Shown here: piece by piece, positions 25,481 to 39,200 of the stretch
How the letters are laid out: each line of letters opens with the position of its first letter
Position numbering within the stretch: position 1 is the first letter of the stretch
Assembly: GCA_037176705.1 (NCBI GenBank)
Contig: JBAWUJ010000091.1
Span: 124,001 to 188,000, forward strand
DNA length: 64,000 nt
Source: Molossus alvarezi
Lineage: Eukaryota; Chordata; Mammalia; Chiroptera; Molossidae
Reading direction: 5' to 3'
Program-made: the position numbers and the translations under genes
The notes under the pieces: model-generated
Databases searched by the model: none
The model's input: only the letters and a program-made list of their open reading frames with translations
Told to the model about the DNA's origin: nothing

Positions 25481-27585
25481 TAGTTGTTCTTCCATGATAT
25501 GACTGGATCTCCCTATAAAACGAGGAGAAAGAACGTTAAAGTGTTCATGTTACTCAAGATCTGTGCATTAACTTAACCCAAATGGAAATATTCATTCATT
25601 CCCACAGTTGTTTGACTAGAACATGTTTGTTCACAGTTTCCCTGCAAAGGTACTTAACTTCCCAGGGAAAAACATGCCACTGAGTGAATGTGGCCCCTGG
25701 CTCTCACAGAGTTTTGCCCATAATTCAGGATATCCAAGACTGCACCAGCAAGTCTTGTGTCTCTTTGTCTGGAACAAGAGAAAAAAACTTACACTGCGAA
25801 GTTTAAGTGTGATTACACCTTTACAAAAGGACATTTCTTAAACACTTAACCAAAACAATATATGCTTTGAGGGTCCTCACGCTCTAGGCTTCATGGAAGT
25901 GACTTTTGTGCCACTGAAGTGAAGAGTTCTAACCCAGTTCATTTGGAATAGGTATGGTTGTATACACTCTCCTACAAACAAAGTAGAGTGAAAAGTATGT
26001 CTAAGGACCTATCAAAAGTCAGGTTGCCACATTTCCTTACATCAATACTTTCCACAACTGTACTAAGAACACGTAATCTGAAAAACAGTACATCAGTGGT
26101 GGTTCCATTTCGTGTGAAGCGGGTATAGCCCTAGAATCTTTTTCTCAATATTTGGACATTATTTGAAGAAGGTTGTCTATTGGAACACAGTTCTTTGAAC
26201 AGAGAGCCACTAAACACTCAATTGGACACTGCAACCGTATTAAGGGATCCATTCTGCTCTTGAACTGAACGTTATTATATTGTTCTGCACAGAAAGAACA
26301 CCAGACATGAACACTTTTGACTATGCCAGGGTTTTCCCATAGGTGCTTCGGGGAAATAGTCTTGAAACAAGTGAATCCATGTCCATTGTTCAAAGACTGA
26401 CACTCCCTCTTTTAAATTGATCACCTTTTGGTTCTAATGGCTGGAATAAAGGGATTGAGTACTTGTCAGTTATCAAGAAATAAGATGAATTCGTCACAGG
26501 GAATTAGAAAGATAGGTTCAGGAGATTCCATTCATGATCAAGGTACAATTCCAGCATTTCACAATGATGGAAAGCGTTTACTTTGAATTCTCAGGAGAAA
26601 ACAGGTATCTACTCCTTATGTTTTTTAAGGAAATCGGTACAAACCGTGAAATGTATGATGGATCCAAGAATGACACTGATTCATTCGGTAACAACTTTAA
26701 AGAATGTGTGTAGAACTGAATAGGGTGTAGATTTGCATGACCTGAACTTTGCCATAACCAATGTGTTTGATTTCTGCAGCCCAGCCTTTGTTGGATATCA
26801 AGATGACTCATAGACACTTCCAGGCAAACAACACATATGCAGGGCTAAAAGGTAGTATGTTGAAAGGCTGCCTCATCAACTAGTACAGGTTGACTTTCCT
26901 GGTCACATAGGAAAGAAGGCAGACACCTGCATTTACTTACAACACTGTTTAACACTCCAATGTAAAGTATGCCCTGCACACCGGGCATAGTTAGTGTGTA
27001 AGTCATTGAAATGGATACCCAGGTCCACTGCACAAGTGCATTTTCTCTAGAACACTCCTCTTGTTCTCCTTCACAGAGATGTTCAATGTGAAAAACCCTT
27101 GGTGTTGTCAGTGTCTTCCAATTCATGGATTTACTCCTTGCATGGAGACAACCAATGTTTCAACTACATCACTTTAGATGTGTTCACTTTCACTGCGTCA
27201 AGAATGCACATGTGTGACTCCAGTAGTTATCAGTCTTTCCATTGATTCAGTCTTGGCCATACGTTGGTTCACTGTTCTGAGTAAGAATCATGTAAAACCA
27301 ACTGCTACAGCAGAAACCAAACTTTTTCCAAGTATCGCCTTCAAAAACGGGTTTCTATACGATCCAATCTTTGAAACCATGAACAACACAGAACACAAAA
27401 AGGGATAACTTTTGATTCTACACATAAGTGTGCTCTGTCCTAGTTGTTCTTCCATGATATGACTGGATCTCCCTATAAAACGAGGAGAAAGAACGTTAAA
27501 GTGTTCATGTTACTCAAGATCTGTGCATTAACTTAACCCAAATGGAAATATTCATTCATTCCCACAGTTGTTTGACTAGAACATG
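23666..27585 (+). repeat. Single-unit tandem duplication (2 x 1,960 bp)
   Basis: 23,666-25,625 and 25,626-27,585 appear identical by eye at every diagnostic site. The junction lies between the last B base at 25,530 and the first A base at 25,626. An exchange out of register by one unit explains the AA step. Confidence 0.75.
25481..27440 (+). repeat. Satellite unit 14, mosaic: short B start then type A (1,960 bp)
   Basis: B at the first two sites (ttcTTcc and gagaaA, A at 25,530), A from 25,626 (acatgTttg) to the end. CENP-B-box match at 26,108-26,124. Two A units in a row therefore stand here, breaking the AB alternation. Confidence 0.94.
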
Positions 27586-30500
27586 ATTGTTCACAGTTTC
27601 CCTGCAAAGGTACTTAACTTCCCAGGGAAAAACATGCCACTGAGTGAATGTGGCCCCTGGCTCTCACAGAGTTTTGCCCATAATTCAGGATATCCAAGAC
27701 TGCACCAGCAAGTCTTGTGTCTCTTTGTCTGGAACAAGAGAAAAAAACTTACACTGCGAAGTTTAAGTGTCATTACACCTTTACAAAAGGACATTTCTTA
27801 AACACTTAACCAAAACAATATATGCTTTGAGGGTCCTCACGCTCTAGGCTTCATGGAAGTGACTTTTGTGCCACTGAAGTGAAGAGTTCTAACACAGTGC
27901 ATTTCGAATAGGTATGGTTGTATACACTCTCCTACAAACAAAGTAGAGTGAAAAGTATGTCTAAGGACCTATCAAAAGTCAGGTTGCCACATTTCCTTAC
28001 ATCAATACTTTCCACAACTGTACTAAGAACACGTAATCTGAAAAACAGTACATCAGTGGTGGTTCCATTTCGTGTGAAGCGGGTATAGCCCTAGAATCTT
28101 TTTCTCAATATTTGGACATTATTTGAAGAAGGTTGTCTATTGGAACACAGTTCTTTGAACAGAGAGCCACTAAACACTCAATTGGACACTGCAACCGTAT
28201 TAAGGGATCCATTCTGCTCTTGAACTGAACGTTATTATATTGTTCTGCACAGAAAGAACACCAGTCATGAACACTTTTGACTATGCCAGGGTATTCCCAT
28301 AGGTGCTTCGGGGAAATAGTCTTGAAACAAGTGAATCCATGTCCATTGTTCAAAGACTGACACTCCCTCTTTTAAATTGATCACCTTTTGGTTCTAATGG
28401 CTGGAATACAGGGATTGAGTACTTGTCAGTTATCAAAAAATAGGCTGAATTCGTCACCGGGAATTAGAAAGATAGGTTCAGGAGATTCCATTCATGAACA
28501 AGGTACAATTCCAGCATTTCACAATGATGGAAAGCGTTTACTTTGAATTCTCAGGAGAAAACAGGTATCTACTCCTTATGTTTTTTGAGGATATCGGTAC
28601 AAACCGTGAAATGTATGATGGATCCAAGAATGACACTGATTCATTCGGTAACAACTTTAAAGAATGTGTGTAGAACTGAATAGGGTGTAGATTTGCATGA
28701 CCTGAACATTGCCCTAACCAATGTGTTTGATTTCTGCAGCCCAGCCTTTGTTGGATATCAAGATGACTCATAGACACTTCCAGGCAAACAACACATATGC
28801 AGGGCTAAAAGGTAGTATGTTGAAAGGCTGCCTCATCAACTAGTACAGGTTGACTTTCCTGGTCACATAGGAAAGAAGGCAGACACCTGCATTTACTTAC
28901 AACACTGTTTAACACTCCAATGTAAAGTATGCCCTGCACACCGGGCATAGTTAGTGTGTAAGTCATTGAAATGGATACCCAGGTCCACTGCACAAGTGCA
29001 TTTTCTCTAGAACACTCCTCTTGTTCTCCTTCACAGAGATGTTCAATGTGAAAAACCCTTGGTGTTGTCAGTGTCTTCCAATTCATGGATTTACTCCTTG
29101 CATGGAGACAACCAATGTTTCAACTACATCACTTTAGATGTGTTCACTTTCACTGCGTCAAGAATGCACATGTGTGACTCCAGTAGTTATCAGTCTTTCC
29201 ATTGATTCAGTCTTGGCCATACGTTGGTTCACTGTTCTGAGTAAGAATCATGTAAAACCAACTGCTACAGCAGAAACCAAACTTTTTCCAAGTATCGCCT
29301 TCAAAAACGGGTTTCTATACGATCCAATCTTTGAAACCATGAACAACACAGAACACAAAAAGGGATAACTTTTGATTCTACACATAAGTGTGCTCTGTCC
29401 TAGTTGTTCTTCCATGATATGACTGGATCTCCCTATAAAACGAGGAGAAAGAACGTTAAAGTGTTCATGTTACTCAAGATCTGTGCATTAACTTAACCCA
29501 AATGGAAATATTCATTCATTCCCACAGTTGTTTGACTAGAACATGATTGTTCACAGTTTCCCTGCAAAGGTACTTAACTTCCCAGGGAAAAACATGCCAC
29601 TGAGTGAATGTGGCCCCTGGCTCTCACAGAGTTTTGCCCATAATTCAGGATATCCAAGACTGCACCAGCAAGTCTTGTGTCTCTTTGTCTGGAACAAGAG
29701 AAAAAAACTTACACTGCGAAGTTTAAGTGTCATTACACCTTTACAAAAGGACATTTCTTAAACACTTAACCAAAACAATATATGCTTTGAGGGTCCTCAC
29801 GCTCTAGGCTTCATGGAAGTGACTTTTGTGCCACTGAAGTGAAGAGTTCTAACACAGTGCATTTCGAATAGGTATGGTTGTATACACTCTCCTACAAACA
29901 AAGTAGAGTGAAAAGTATGTCTAAGGACCTATCAAAAGTCAGGTTGCCACATTTCCTTACATCAATACTTTCCACAACTGTACTAAGAACACGTAATCTG
30001 AAAAACAGTACATCAGTGGTGGTTCCATTTCGTGTGAAGCGGGTATAGCCCTAGAATCTTTTTCTCAATATTTGGACATTATTTGAAGAAGGTTGTCTAT
30101 TGGAACACAGTTCTTTGAACAGAGAGCCACTAAACACTCAATTGGACACTGCAACCGTATTAAGGGATCCATTCTGCTCTTGAACTGAACGTTATTATAT
30201 TGTTCTGCACAGAAAGAACACCAGTCATGAACACTTTTGACTATGCCAGGGTATTCCCATAGGTGCTTCGGGGAAATAGTCTTGAAACAAGTGAATCCAT
30301 GTCCATTGTTCAAAGACTGACACTCCCTCTTTTAAATTGATCACCTTTTGGTTCTAATGGCTGGAATACAGGGATTGAGTACTTGTCAGTTATCAAAAAA
30401 TAGGCTGAATTCGTCACCGGGAATTAGAAAGATAGGTTCAGGAGATTCCATTCATGAACAAGGTACAATTCCAGCATTTCACAATGATGGAAAGCGTTTA

Positions 30501-31138
30501 CTTTGAATTCTCAGGAGAAAACAGGTATCTACTCCTTATGTTTTTTGAGGATATCGGTACAAACCGTGAAATGTATGATGGATCCAAGAATGACACTGAT
30601 TCATTCGGTAACAACTTTAAAGAATGTGTGTAGAACTGAATAGGGTGTAGATTTGCATGACCTGAACATTGCCCTAACCAATGTGTTTGATTTCTGCAGC
30701 CCAGCCTTTGTTGGATATCAAGATGACTCATAGACACTTCCAGGCAAACAACACATATGCAGGGCTAAAAGGTAGTATGTTGAAAGGCTGCCTCATCAAC
30801 TAGTACAGGTTGACTTTCCTGGTCACATAGGAAAGAAGGCAGACACCTGCATTTACTTACAACACTGTTTAACACTCCAATGTAAAGTATGCCCTGCACA
30901 CCGGGCATAGTTAGTGTGTAAGTCATTGAAATGGATACCCAGGTCCACTGCACAAGTGCATTTTCTCTAGAACACTCCTCTTGTTCTCCTTCACAGAGAT
31001 GTTCAATGTGAAAAACCCTTGGTGTTGTCAGTGTCTTCCAATTCATGGATTTACTCCTTGCATGGAGACAACCAATGTTTCAACTACATCACTTTAGATG
31101 TGTTCACTTTCACTGCGTCATGAATGCACATGTGTGAC
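27219..31138 (+). repeat. Single-unit tandem duplication (2 x 1,960 bp)
   Basis: 27,219-29,178 and 29,179-31,138 each run from an A tail into a B1 body with the agtgtCatta variant. The only difference I notice is T at 31,121. The junction lies between 28,715 and 29,178. Confidence 0.7.
27441..29400 (+). repeat. Satellite unit 15, mosaic: type B1 body then A tail (1,960 bp)
   Basis: B1 up to at least 28,714, A from 29,179 (gtgacTccag). CENP-B-box match at 28,068-28,084. C at 27,771 (agtgtCatta) is shared with units 16, 18 and 30. Confidence 0.94.
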
Positions 31139-31359
31139 ACCAGTAGTTATCAGTCTTTCCATTGATTCAGTCTTGGCCATACGTTGGTTCACTGTTGTGA
31201 GTAAGAATCAAGTAAAACCAACTGCTACAGCAGAAACCAAACTTTTTCCAAGTATCGCCTTCAAAAATGGGCTTCAATACGATCCAATCTTGGAAACCAT
31301 GAACAACACAGAACACAAAAAGGGATAACTTTTGATCTACACATAAGTGGGCTCTGTCC
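29401..31359 (+). repeat. Satellite unit 16, type B1 (1,959 bp)
   Basis: Type B1 with C at 29,731. CENP-B-box match at 30,028-30,044. Private T at 31,121 (gcgtcaTgaatg). Confidence 0.95.
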
Positions 31360-33320
31360 TAGTTGTTCTTTCCATGATATGACTGGATCTCCCTATAAAA
31401 CGAGGAGAATGAACGTTAAAGTGTTCATGTTACTCAAGATCTGTGCATTAACTTAACCCAAATGGAAATATTCATTCATTCCCACAGTTGTTTGACTAGA
31501 ACATGTTTGTTCACAGTTTCCCTGCAAAGGTACTTAACTTCCCAGGGAAAAACATGCCACTGAGTGAATGTGGCCCCTGGCTCTCACAGAGTTTTGCCCA
31601 TAATTCAGGATATCCAAGACTGCACCAGCAAGTCTTGTGTCTCTTTGTCTGGAACAAGAGAAAAAAACTTACACTGCGAAGTTTAAGTGTGATTACACCT
31701 TTACAAAAGGACATTTCTTAAACACTTAACCAAAACAATATATGCTTTGAGGGTCCTCACGCTCTAGGCTTCATGGAAGTGACTTTTGTGCCACTGAAGT
31801 GAAGAGTTCTAACCCAGTTCATTTGGAATAGGTATGGTTGTATACACTCTCCTACAAACAAAGTAGAGTGAAAAGTATGTCTAAGGACCTATCAAAAGTC
31901 AGGTTGCCACATTTCCTTACATCAATACTTTCCACAACTGTACTAAGAACACGTAATCTGAAAAACAGTACATCAGTGGTGGTTCCATTTCGTGTGAAGC
32001 GGGTATAGCCCTAGAATCTTTTTCTCAATATTTGGACATTATTTGAAGAAGGTTGTCTATTGGAACACAGTTCTTTGAACAGAGAGCCACTAAACACTCA
32101 ATTGGACACTGCAACCGTATTAAGGGATCCATTCTGCTCTTGAACTGAACGTTATTATATTGTTCTGCACAGAAAGAACACCAGACATGAACACTTTTGA
32201 CTATGCCAGGGTTTTCCCATAGGTGCTTCGGGGAAATAGTCTTGAAACAAGTGAATCCATGTCCATTGTTCAAAGACTGACACTCCCTCTTTTAAATTGA
32301 TCACCTTTTGGTTCTAATGGCTGGAATAAAGGGATTGAGTACTTGTCAGTTATCAAGAAATAAGATGAATTCGTCACAGGGAATTAGAAAGATAGGTTCA
32401 GGAGATTCCATTCATGATCAAGGTACAATTCCAGCATTTCACAATGATGGAAAGCGTTTACTTTGAATTCTCAGGAGAAAACAGGTATCTACTCCTTATG
32501 TTTTTTAAGGAAATCGGTACAAACCGTGAAATGTATGATGGATCCAAGAATGACACTGATTCATTCGGTAACAACTTTAAAGAATGTGTGTAGAACTGAA
32601 TAGGGTGTAGATTTGCATGACCTGAACTTTGCCATAACCAATGTGTTTGATTTCTGCAGCCCAGCCTTTGTTGGATATCAAGATGACTCATAGACACTTC
32701 CAGGCAAACAACACATATGCAGGGCTAAAAGGTAGTATGTTGAAAGGCTGCCTCATCAACTAGTACAGGTTGACTTTCCTGGTCACATAGGAAAGAAGGC
32801 AGACACCTGCATTTACTTACAACACTGTTTAACACTCCAATGTAAAGTATGCCCTGCACACCGGGCATAGTTAGTGTGTAAGTCATTGAAATGGATACCC
32901 AGGTCCACTGCACAAGTGCATTTTCTCTAGAACACTCCTCTTGTTCTCCTTCACAGAGATGTTCAATGTGAAAAACCCTTGGTGTTGTCAGTGTCTTCCA
33001 ATTCATGGATTTACTCCTTGCATGGAGACAACCAATGTTTCAACTACATCACTTTAGATGTGTTCACTTTCACTGCGTCAAGAATGCACATGTGTGACTC
33101 CAGTAGTTATCAGTCTTTCCATTGATTCAGTCTTGGCCATACGTTGGTTCACTGTTCTGAGTAAGAATCATGTAAAACCAACTGCTACAGCAGAAACCAA
33201 ACTTTTTCCAAGTATCGCCTTCAAAAACGGGTTTCTATACGATCCAATCTTTGAAACCATGAACAACACAGAACACAAAAAGGGATAACTTTTGATTCTA
33301 CACATAAGTGTGCTCTGTCC
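31360..33320 (+). repeat. Satellite unit 17, type A (1,961 bp)
   Basis: Pure type A. CENP-B-box match at 31,988-32,004. First member of the A-B-A-X block that recurs at units 29-32. Confidence 0.95.
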
Positions 33321-35279
33321 TAGTTGTTCTTCCATGATATGACTGGATCTCCCTATAAAACGAGGAGAAAGAACGTTAAAGTGTTCATGTTACTCAAGAT
33401 CTGTGCATTAACTTAACCCAAATGGAAATATTCATTCATTCCCACAGTTGTTTGACTAGAACATGATTGTTCACAGTTTCCCTGCAAAGGTACTTAACTT
33501 CCCAGGGAAAAACATGCCACTGAGTGAATGTGGCCCCTGGCTCTCACAGAGTTTTGCCCATAATTCAGGATATCCAAGACTGCACCAGCAAGTCTTGTGT
33601 CTCTTTGTCTGGAACAAGAGAAAAAAACTTACACTGCGAAGTTTAAGTGTCATTACACCTTTACAAAAGGACATTTCTTAAACACTTAACCAAAACAATA
33701 TATGCTTTGAGGGTCCTCACGCTCTAGGCTTCATGGAAGTGACTTTTGTGCCACTGAAGTGAAGAGTTCTAACACAGTGCATTTCGAATAGGTATGGTTG
33801 TATACACTCTCCTACAAACAAAGTAGAGTGAAAAGTATGTCTAAGGACCTATCAAAAGTCAGGTTGCCACATTTCCTTACATCAATACTTTCCACAACTG
33901 TACTAAGAACACGTAATCTGAAAAACAGTACATCAGTGGTGGTTCCATTTCGTGTGAAGCGGGTATAGCCCTAGAATCTTTTTCTCAATATTTGGACATT
34001 ATTTGAAGAAGGTTGTCTATTGGAACACAGTTCTTTGAACAGAGAGCCACTAAACACTCAATTGGACACTGCAACCGTATTAAGGGATCCATTCTGCTCT
34101 TGAACTGAACGTTATTATATTGTTCTGCACAGAAAGAACACCAGTCATGAACACTTTTGACTATGCCAGGGTATTCCCATAGGTGCTTCGGGGAAATAGT
34201 CTTGAAACAAGTGAATCCATGTCCATTGTTCAAAGACTGACACTCCCTCTTTTAAATTGATCACCTTTTGGTTCTAATGGCTGGAATACAGGGATTGAGT
34301 ACTTGTCAGTTATCAAAAAATAGGCTGAATTCGTCACCGGGAATTAGAAAGATAGGTTCAGGAGATTCCATTCATGAACAAGGTACAATTCCAGCATTTC
34401 ACAATGATGGAAAGCGTTTACTTTGAATTCTCAGGAGAAAACAGGTATCTACTCCTTATGTTTTTTGAGGATATCGGTACAAACCGTGAAATGTATGATG
34501 GATCCAAGAATGACACTGATTCATTCGGTAACAACTTTAAAGAATGTGTGTAGAACTGAATAGGGTGTAGATTTGCATGACCTGAACATTGCCCTAACCA
34601 ATGTGTTTGATTTCTGCAGCCCAGCCTTTGTTGGATATCAAGATGACTCATAGACACTTCCAGGCAAACAACACATATGCAGGGCTAAAAGGTAGTATGT
34701 TGAAAGGCTGCCTCATCAACTAGTACAGGTTGACTTTCCTGGTCACATAGGAAAGAAGGCAGACACCTGCATTTACTTACAACACTGTTTAACACTCCAA
34801 TGTAAAGTATGCCCTGCACACCGGGCATAGTTAGTGTGTAAGTCATTGAAATGGATACCCAGGTCCACTGCACAAGTGCATTTTCTCTAGAACACTCCTC
34901 TTGTTCTCCTTCACAGAGATGTTCAATGTGAAAAACCCTTGGTGTTGTCAGTGTCTTCCAATTCATGGATTTACTCCTTGCATGGAGACAACCAATGTTT
35001 CAACTACATCACTTTAGATGTGTTCACTTTCACTGCGTCAAGAATGCACATGTGTGACACCAGTAGTTATCAGTCTTTCCATTGATTCAGTCTTGGCCAT
35101 ACGTTGGTTCACTGTTGTGAGTAAGAATCAAGTAAAACCAACTGCTACAGCAGAAACCAAACTTTTTCCAAGTATCGCCTTCAAAAATGGGCTTCAATAC
35201 GATCCAATCTTGGAAACCATGAACAACACAGAACACAAAAAGGGATAACTTTTGATCTACACATAAGTGGGCTCTGTCC
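33321..35279 (+). repeat. Satellite unit 18, type B1 (1,959 bp)
   Basis: Type B1 with the agtgtCatta variant (C at 33,651). CENP-B-box match at 33,948-33,964. Counterpart of unit 30. Confidence 0.95.
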
Positions 35280-37240
35280 TAGTTGTTCTTTCCATGATAT
35301 GACTGGATCTCCCTATAAAACGAGGAGAATGAACGTTAAAGTGTTCATGTTACTCAAGATCTGTGCATTAACTTAACCCAAATGGAAATATTCATTCATT
35401 CCCACAGTTGTTTGACTAGAACATGTTTGTTCACAGTTTCCCTGCAAAGGTACTTAACTTCCCAGGGAAAAACATGCCACTGAGTGAATGTGGCCCCTGG
35501 CTCTCACAGAGTTTTGCCCATAATTCAGGATATCCAAGACTGCACCAGCAAGTCTTGTGTCTCTTTGTCTGGAACAAGAGAAAAAAACTTACACTGCGAA
35601 GTTTAAGTGTGATTACACCTTTACAAAAGGACATTTCTTAAACACTTAACCAAAACAATATATGCTTTGAGGGTCCTCACGCTCTAGGCTTCATGGAAGT
35701 GACTTTTGTGCCACTGAAGTGAAGAGTTCTAACCCAGTTCATTTGGAATAGGTATGGTTGTATACACTCTCCTACAAACAAAGTAGAGTGAAAAGTATGT
35801 CTAAGGACCTATCAAAAGTCAGGTTGCCACATTTCCTTACATCAATACTTTCCACAACTGTACTAAGAACACGTAATCTGAAAAACAGTACATCAGTGGT
35901 GGTTCCATTTCGTGTGAAGCGGGTATAGCCCTAGAATCTTTTTCTCAATATTTGGACATTATTTGAAGAAGGTTGTCTATTGGAACACAGTTCTTTGAAC
36001 AGAGAGCCACTAAACACTCAATTGGACACTGCAACCGTATTAAGGGATCCATTCTGCTCTTGAACTGAACGTTATTATATTGTTCTGCACAGAAAGAACA
36101 CCAGACATGAACACTTTTGACTATGCCAGGGTTTTCCCATAGGTGCTTCGGGGAAATAGTCTTGAAACAAGTGAATCCATGTCCATTGTTCAAAGACTGA
36201 CACTCCCTCTTTTAAATTGATCACCTTTTGGTTCTAATGGCTGGAATAAAGGGATTGAGTACTTGTCAGTTATCAAGAAATAAGATGAATTCGTCACAGG
36301 GAATTAGAAAGATAGGTTCAGGAGATTCCATTCATGATCAAGGTACAATTCCAGCATTTCACAATGATGGAAAGCGTTTACTTTGAATTCTCAGGAGAAA
36401 ACAGGTATCTACTCCTTATGTTTTTTAAGGAAATCGGTACAAACCGTGAAATGTATGATGGATCCAAGAATGACACTGATTCATTCGGTAACAACTTTAA
36501 AGAATGTGTGTAGAACTGAATAGGGTGTAGATTTGCATGACCTGAACTTTGCCATAACCAATGTGTTTGATTTCTGCAGCCCAGCCTTTGTTGGATATCA
36601 AGATGACTCATAGACACTTCCAGGCAAACAACACATATGCAGGGCTAAAAGGTAGTATGTTGAAAGGCTGCCTCATCAACTAGTACAGGTTGACTTTCCT
36701 GGTCACATAGGAAAGAAGGCAGACACCTGCATTTACTTACAACACTGTTTAACACTCCAATGTAAAGTATGCCCTGCACACCGGGCATAGTTAGTGTGTA
36801 AGTCATTGAAATGGATACCCAGGTCCACTGCACAAGTGCATTTTCTCTTGAACACTCCTCTTGTTCTCCTTCACAGAGATGTTCAATGTGAAAAACCCTT
36901 GGGGTTGTCAGTGTCTTCCAATTCATGGATTTACTCCTTGCATGGAGACAACCAATGTTTCAACTACATCACTTTAGATGTGTTCACTTTCACTGCGTCA
37001 AGAATGCACATGTGTGACTCCAGTAGTTATCAGTCTTTCCATTGATTCAGTCTTGGCCATACGTTGGTTCACTGTTCTGAGTAAGAATCATGTAAAACCA
37101 ACTGCTACAGCAGAAACCAAACTTTTTCCAAGTATCGCCTTCAAAAACGGGTTTCTATACGATCCAATCTTTGAAACCATGAACAACACAGAACACAAAA
37201 AGGGATAACTTTTGATTCTACACATAAGTGTGCTCTGTCC
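35280..37240 (+). repeat. Satellite unit 19, type A' (1,961 bp)
   Basis: Type A with T at 36,849 (ctctTgaac, which removes the TCTAGA site) and G at 36,903 (ttggGgttg). CENP-B-box match at 35,908-35,924. Loss of the TAG lets a chance 83-codon frame run across 36,794-37,045. Confidence 0.95.
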
Positions 37241-39200
37241 TAGTTGTTCTTCCATGATATGACTGGATCTCCCTATAAAACGAGGAGAAAGAACGTTAAA
37301 GTGTTCATGTTACTCAAGATCTGTGCATTAACTTAACCCAAATGGAAATATTCATTCATTCCCACAGTTGTTTGACTAGAATATGTTTGTTCACAGTTTC
37401 CCTGCAAAGGTACTTAACTTCCCAGGGAAAAACATGCCACTGAGTGAATGTGGCCCCTGGCTCTCACAGAGTTTTGCCCATAATTCAGGATATCCAAGAC
37501 TGCACCAGCAAGTCTTGTGTCTCTTTGTCTGGAACAAGAGAAAAAAACTTACACTGCGAAGTTTAAGTGTGATTACACCTTTACAAAAGGACATTTCTTA
37601 AACACTTAACCAAAACAATATATGCTTTGAGGGTCCTCACGCTCTAGGCTTCATGGAAGTGACTTTTGTGCCACTGAAGTGAAGAGTTCTAACACAGTGC
37701 ATTTCGAATAGGTATGGTTGTATACACTCTCCTACAAAGAAAGTAGAGTGAAAAGTATGTCTAAGGACCTATCAAAAGTCAGGTTGCCACATTTCCTTAC
37801 ATCAATACTTTCCACAACTGTACTAAGAACACGTAATCTGAAAAACAGTACATCAGTGGTGGTTCCATTTCGTGTGAAGCGGGTATAGCCCTAGAATCTT
37901 TTTCTCAATATTTGGACATTATTTGAAGAAGGTTGTCTATTGGAACACAGTTCTTTGAACAGAGAGCCACTAAACACTCAATTGGACACTGCAACCGTAT
38001 TAAGGGATCCATTCTGCTCTTGAACTGAACGTTATTATATTGTTCTGCACAGAAAGAACACCAGACATGAACACTTTTGACTATGCCAGGGTATTCCCAT
38101 AGGTGCTTCGGGGAAATAGTCTTGAAACAAGTGAATCCATGTCCATTGTTCAAAGACTGACACTCCCTCTTTTAAATTGATCACCTTTTGGTTCTAATGG
38201 CTGGAATACAGGGATTGAGTACTTGTCAGTTATCAAAAAATAGGCTGAATTCGTCACCGGGAATTAGAAAGATAGGTTCAGGAGATTCCATTCATGAACA
38301 AGGTAGAATTCCAGCATTTCACAATGATGGAAAGCGTTTACTTTGAATTCTCAGGAGAAAACAGGTATCTACTCCTTATGTTTTTTGAGGAAATCGGTAC
38401 AAACCGTGAAATGTATGATGGATCCAAGAATGACACTGATTCATTCGGTATCAACTTTAAAGAATGTGTGTAGAACTGAATAGGGTGTAGATTTGCATGA
38501 CCTGAACATTGCCCTAACCAATGTGTTTGATTTCTGCAGCCCAGCCTTTGTTGGATATCAAGATGACTCATAGACACTTCCAGGCAAACAACACATATGC
38601 AGGGCTAAAAGGTAGTATGTTGAAAGGCTGCCTCATCAACTAGTACAGGTTGACTTTCCTGGTCACATAGGAAAGAAGGCAGACACCTGCATTTACTTAC
38701 AACACTGTTTAACACTCCAATGTAAAGTATGCCCTGCACACCGGGCATAGTTAGTGTGTAAGTCATTGAAATGGATACCCAGGTCCACTGCACAAGTGCA
38801 TTTTCTCTAGAACACTCCTCTTGTTCTCCTTCACAGAGATGTTCAATGTGAAAAACCCTTGGGGTTGTCAGTGTCTTCCAATTCATGGATTTACTCCTTG
38901 CATGGAGACAACCAATGTTTCAACTACATCACTTTAGATGTGTTCACTTTCACTGCGTCAAGAATGCACATGTGTGACACCAGTAGTTATCGGTCTTTCC
39001 ATTGATTCAGTCTTGGCCATACGTTGGTTCACTGTTCTGAGTAAGAATCATGTAAAACCAACTGCTACAGCAGAAACCAAACTTTTTCCAAGTATCGCCT
39101 TCAAAAACGGGTTTCTATACGATCCAATCTTTGAAACCATGAACAACACAGAACACAAAAAGGGATAACTTTTGATTCTACACATAAGTGTGCTCTGTCC
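37241..39200 (+). repeat. Satellite unit 20, type X (1,960 bp)
   Basis: Type X with aATATG (T at 37,382), B body with an A base at accagAcatg (38,065), and A tail. CENP-B-box match at 37,868-37,884. G at 38,306 and T at 38,451 are shared only with unit 22; private G at 38,992. Confidence 0.94.

Noticed and set aside
36794..37045. 83-codon plus-strand frame seen only in units 19, 21 and 31
   Set aside because: It arises from a single TAG to TTG change (A to T at 36,849) that opens a stop codon; it is a chance frame in a subtype of the satellite.
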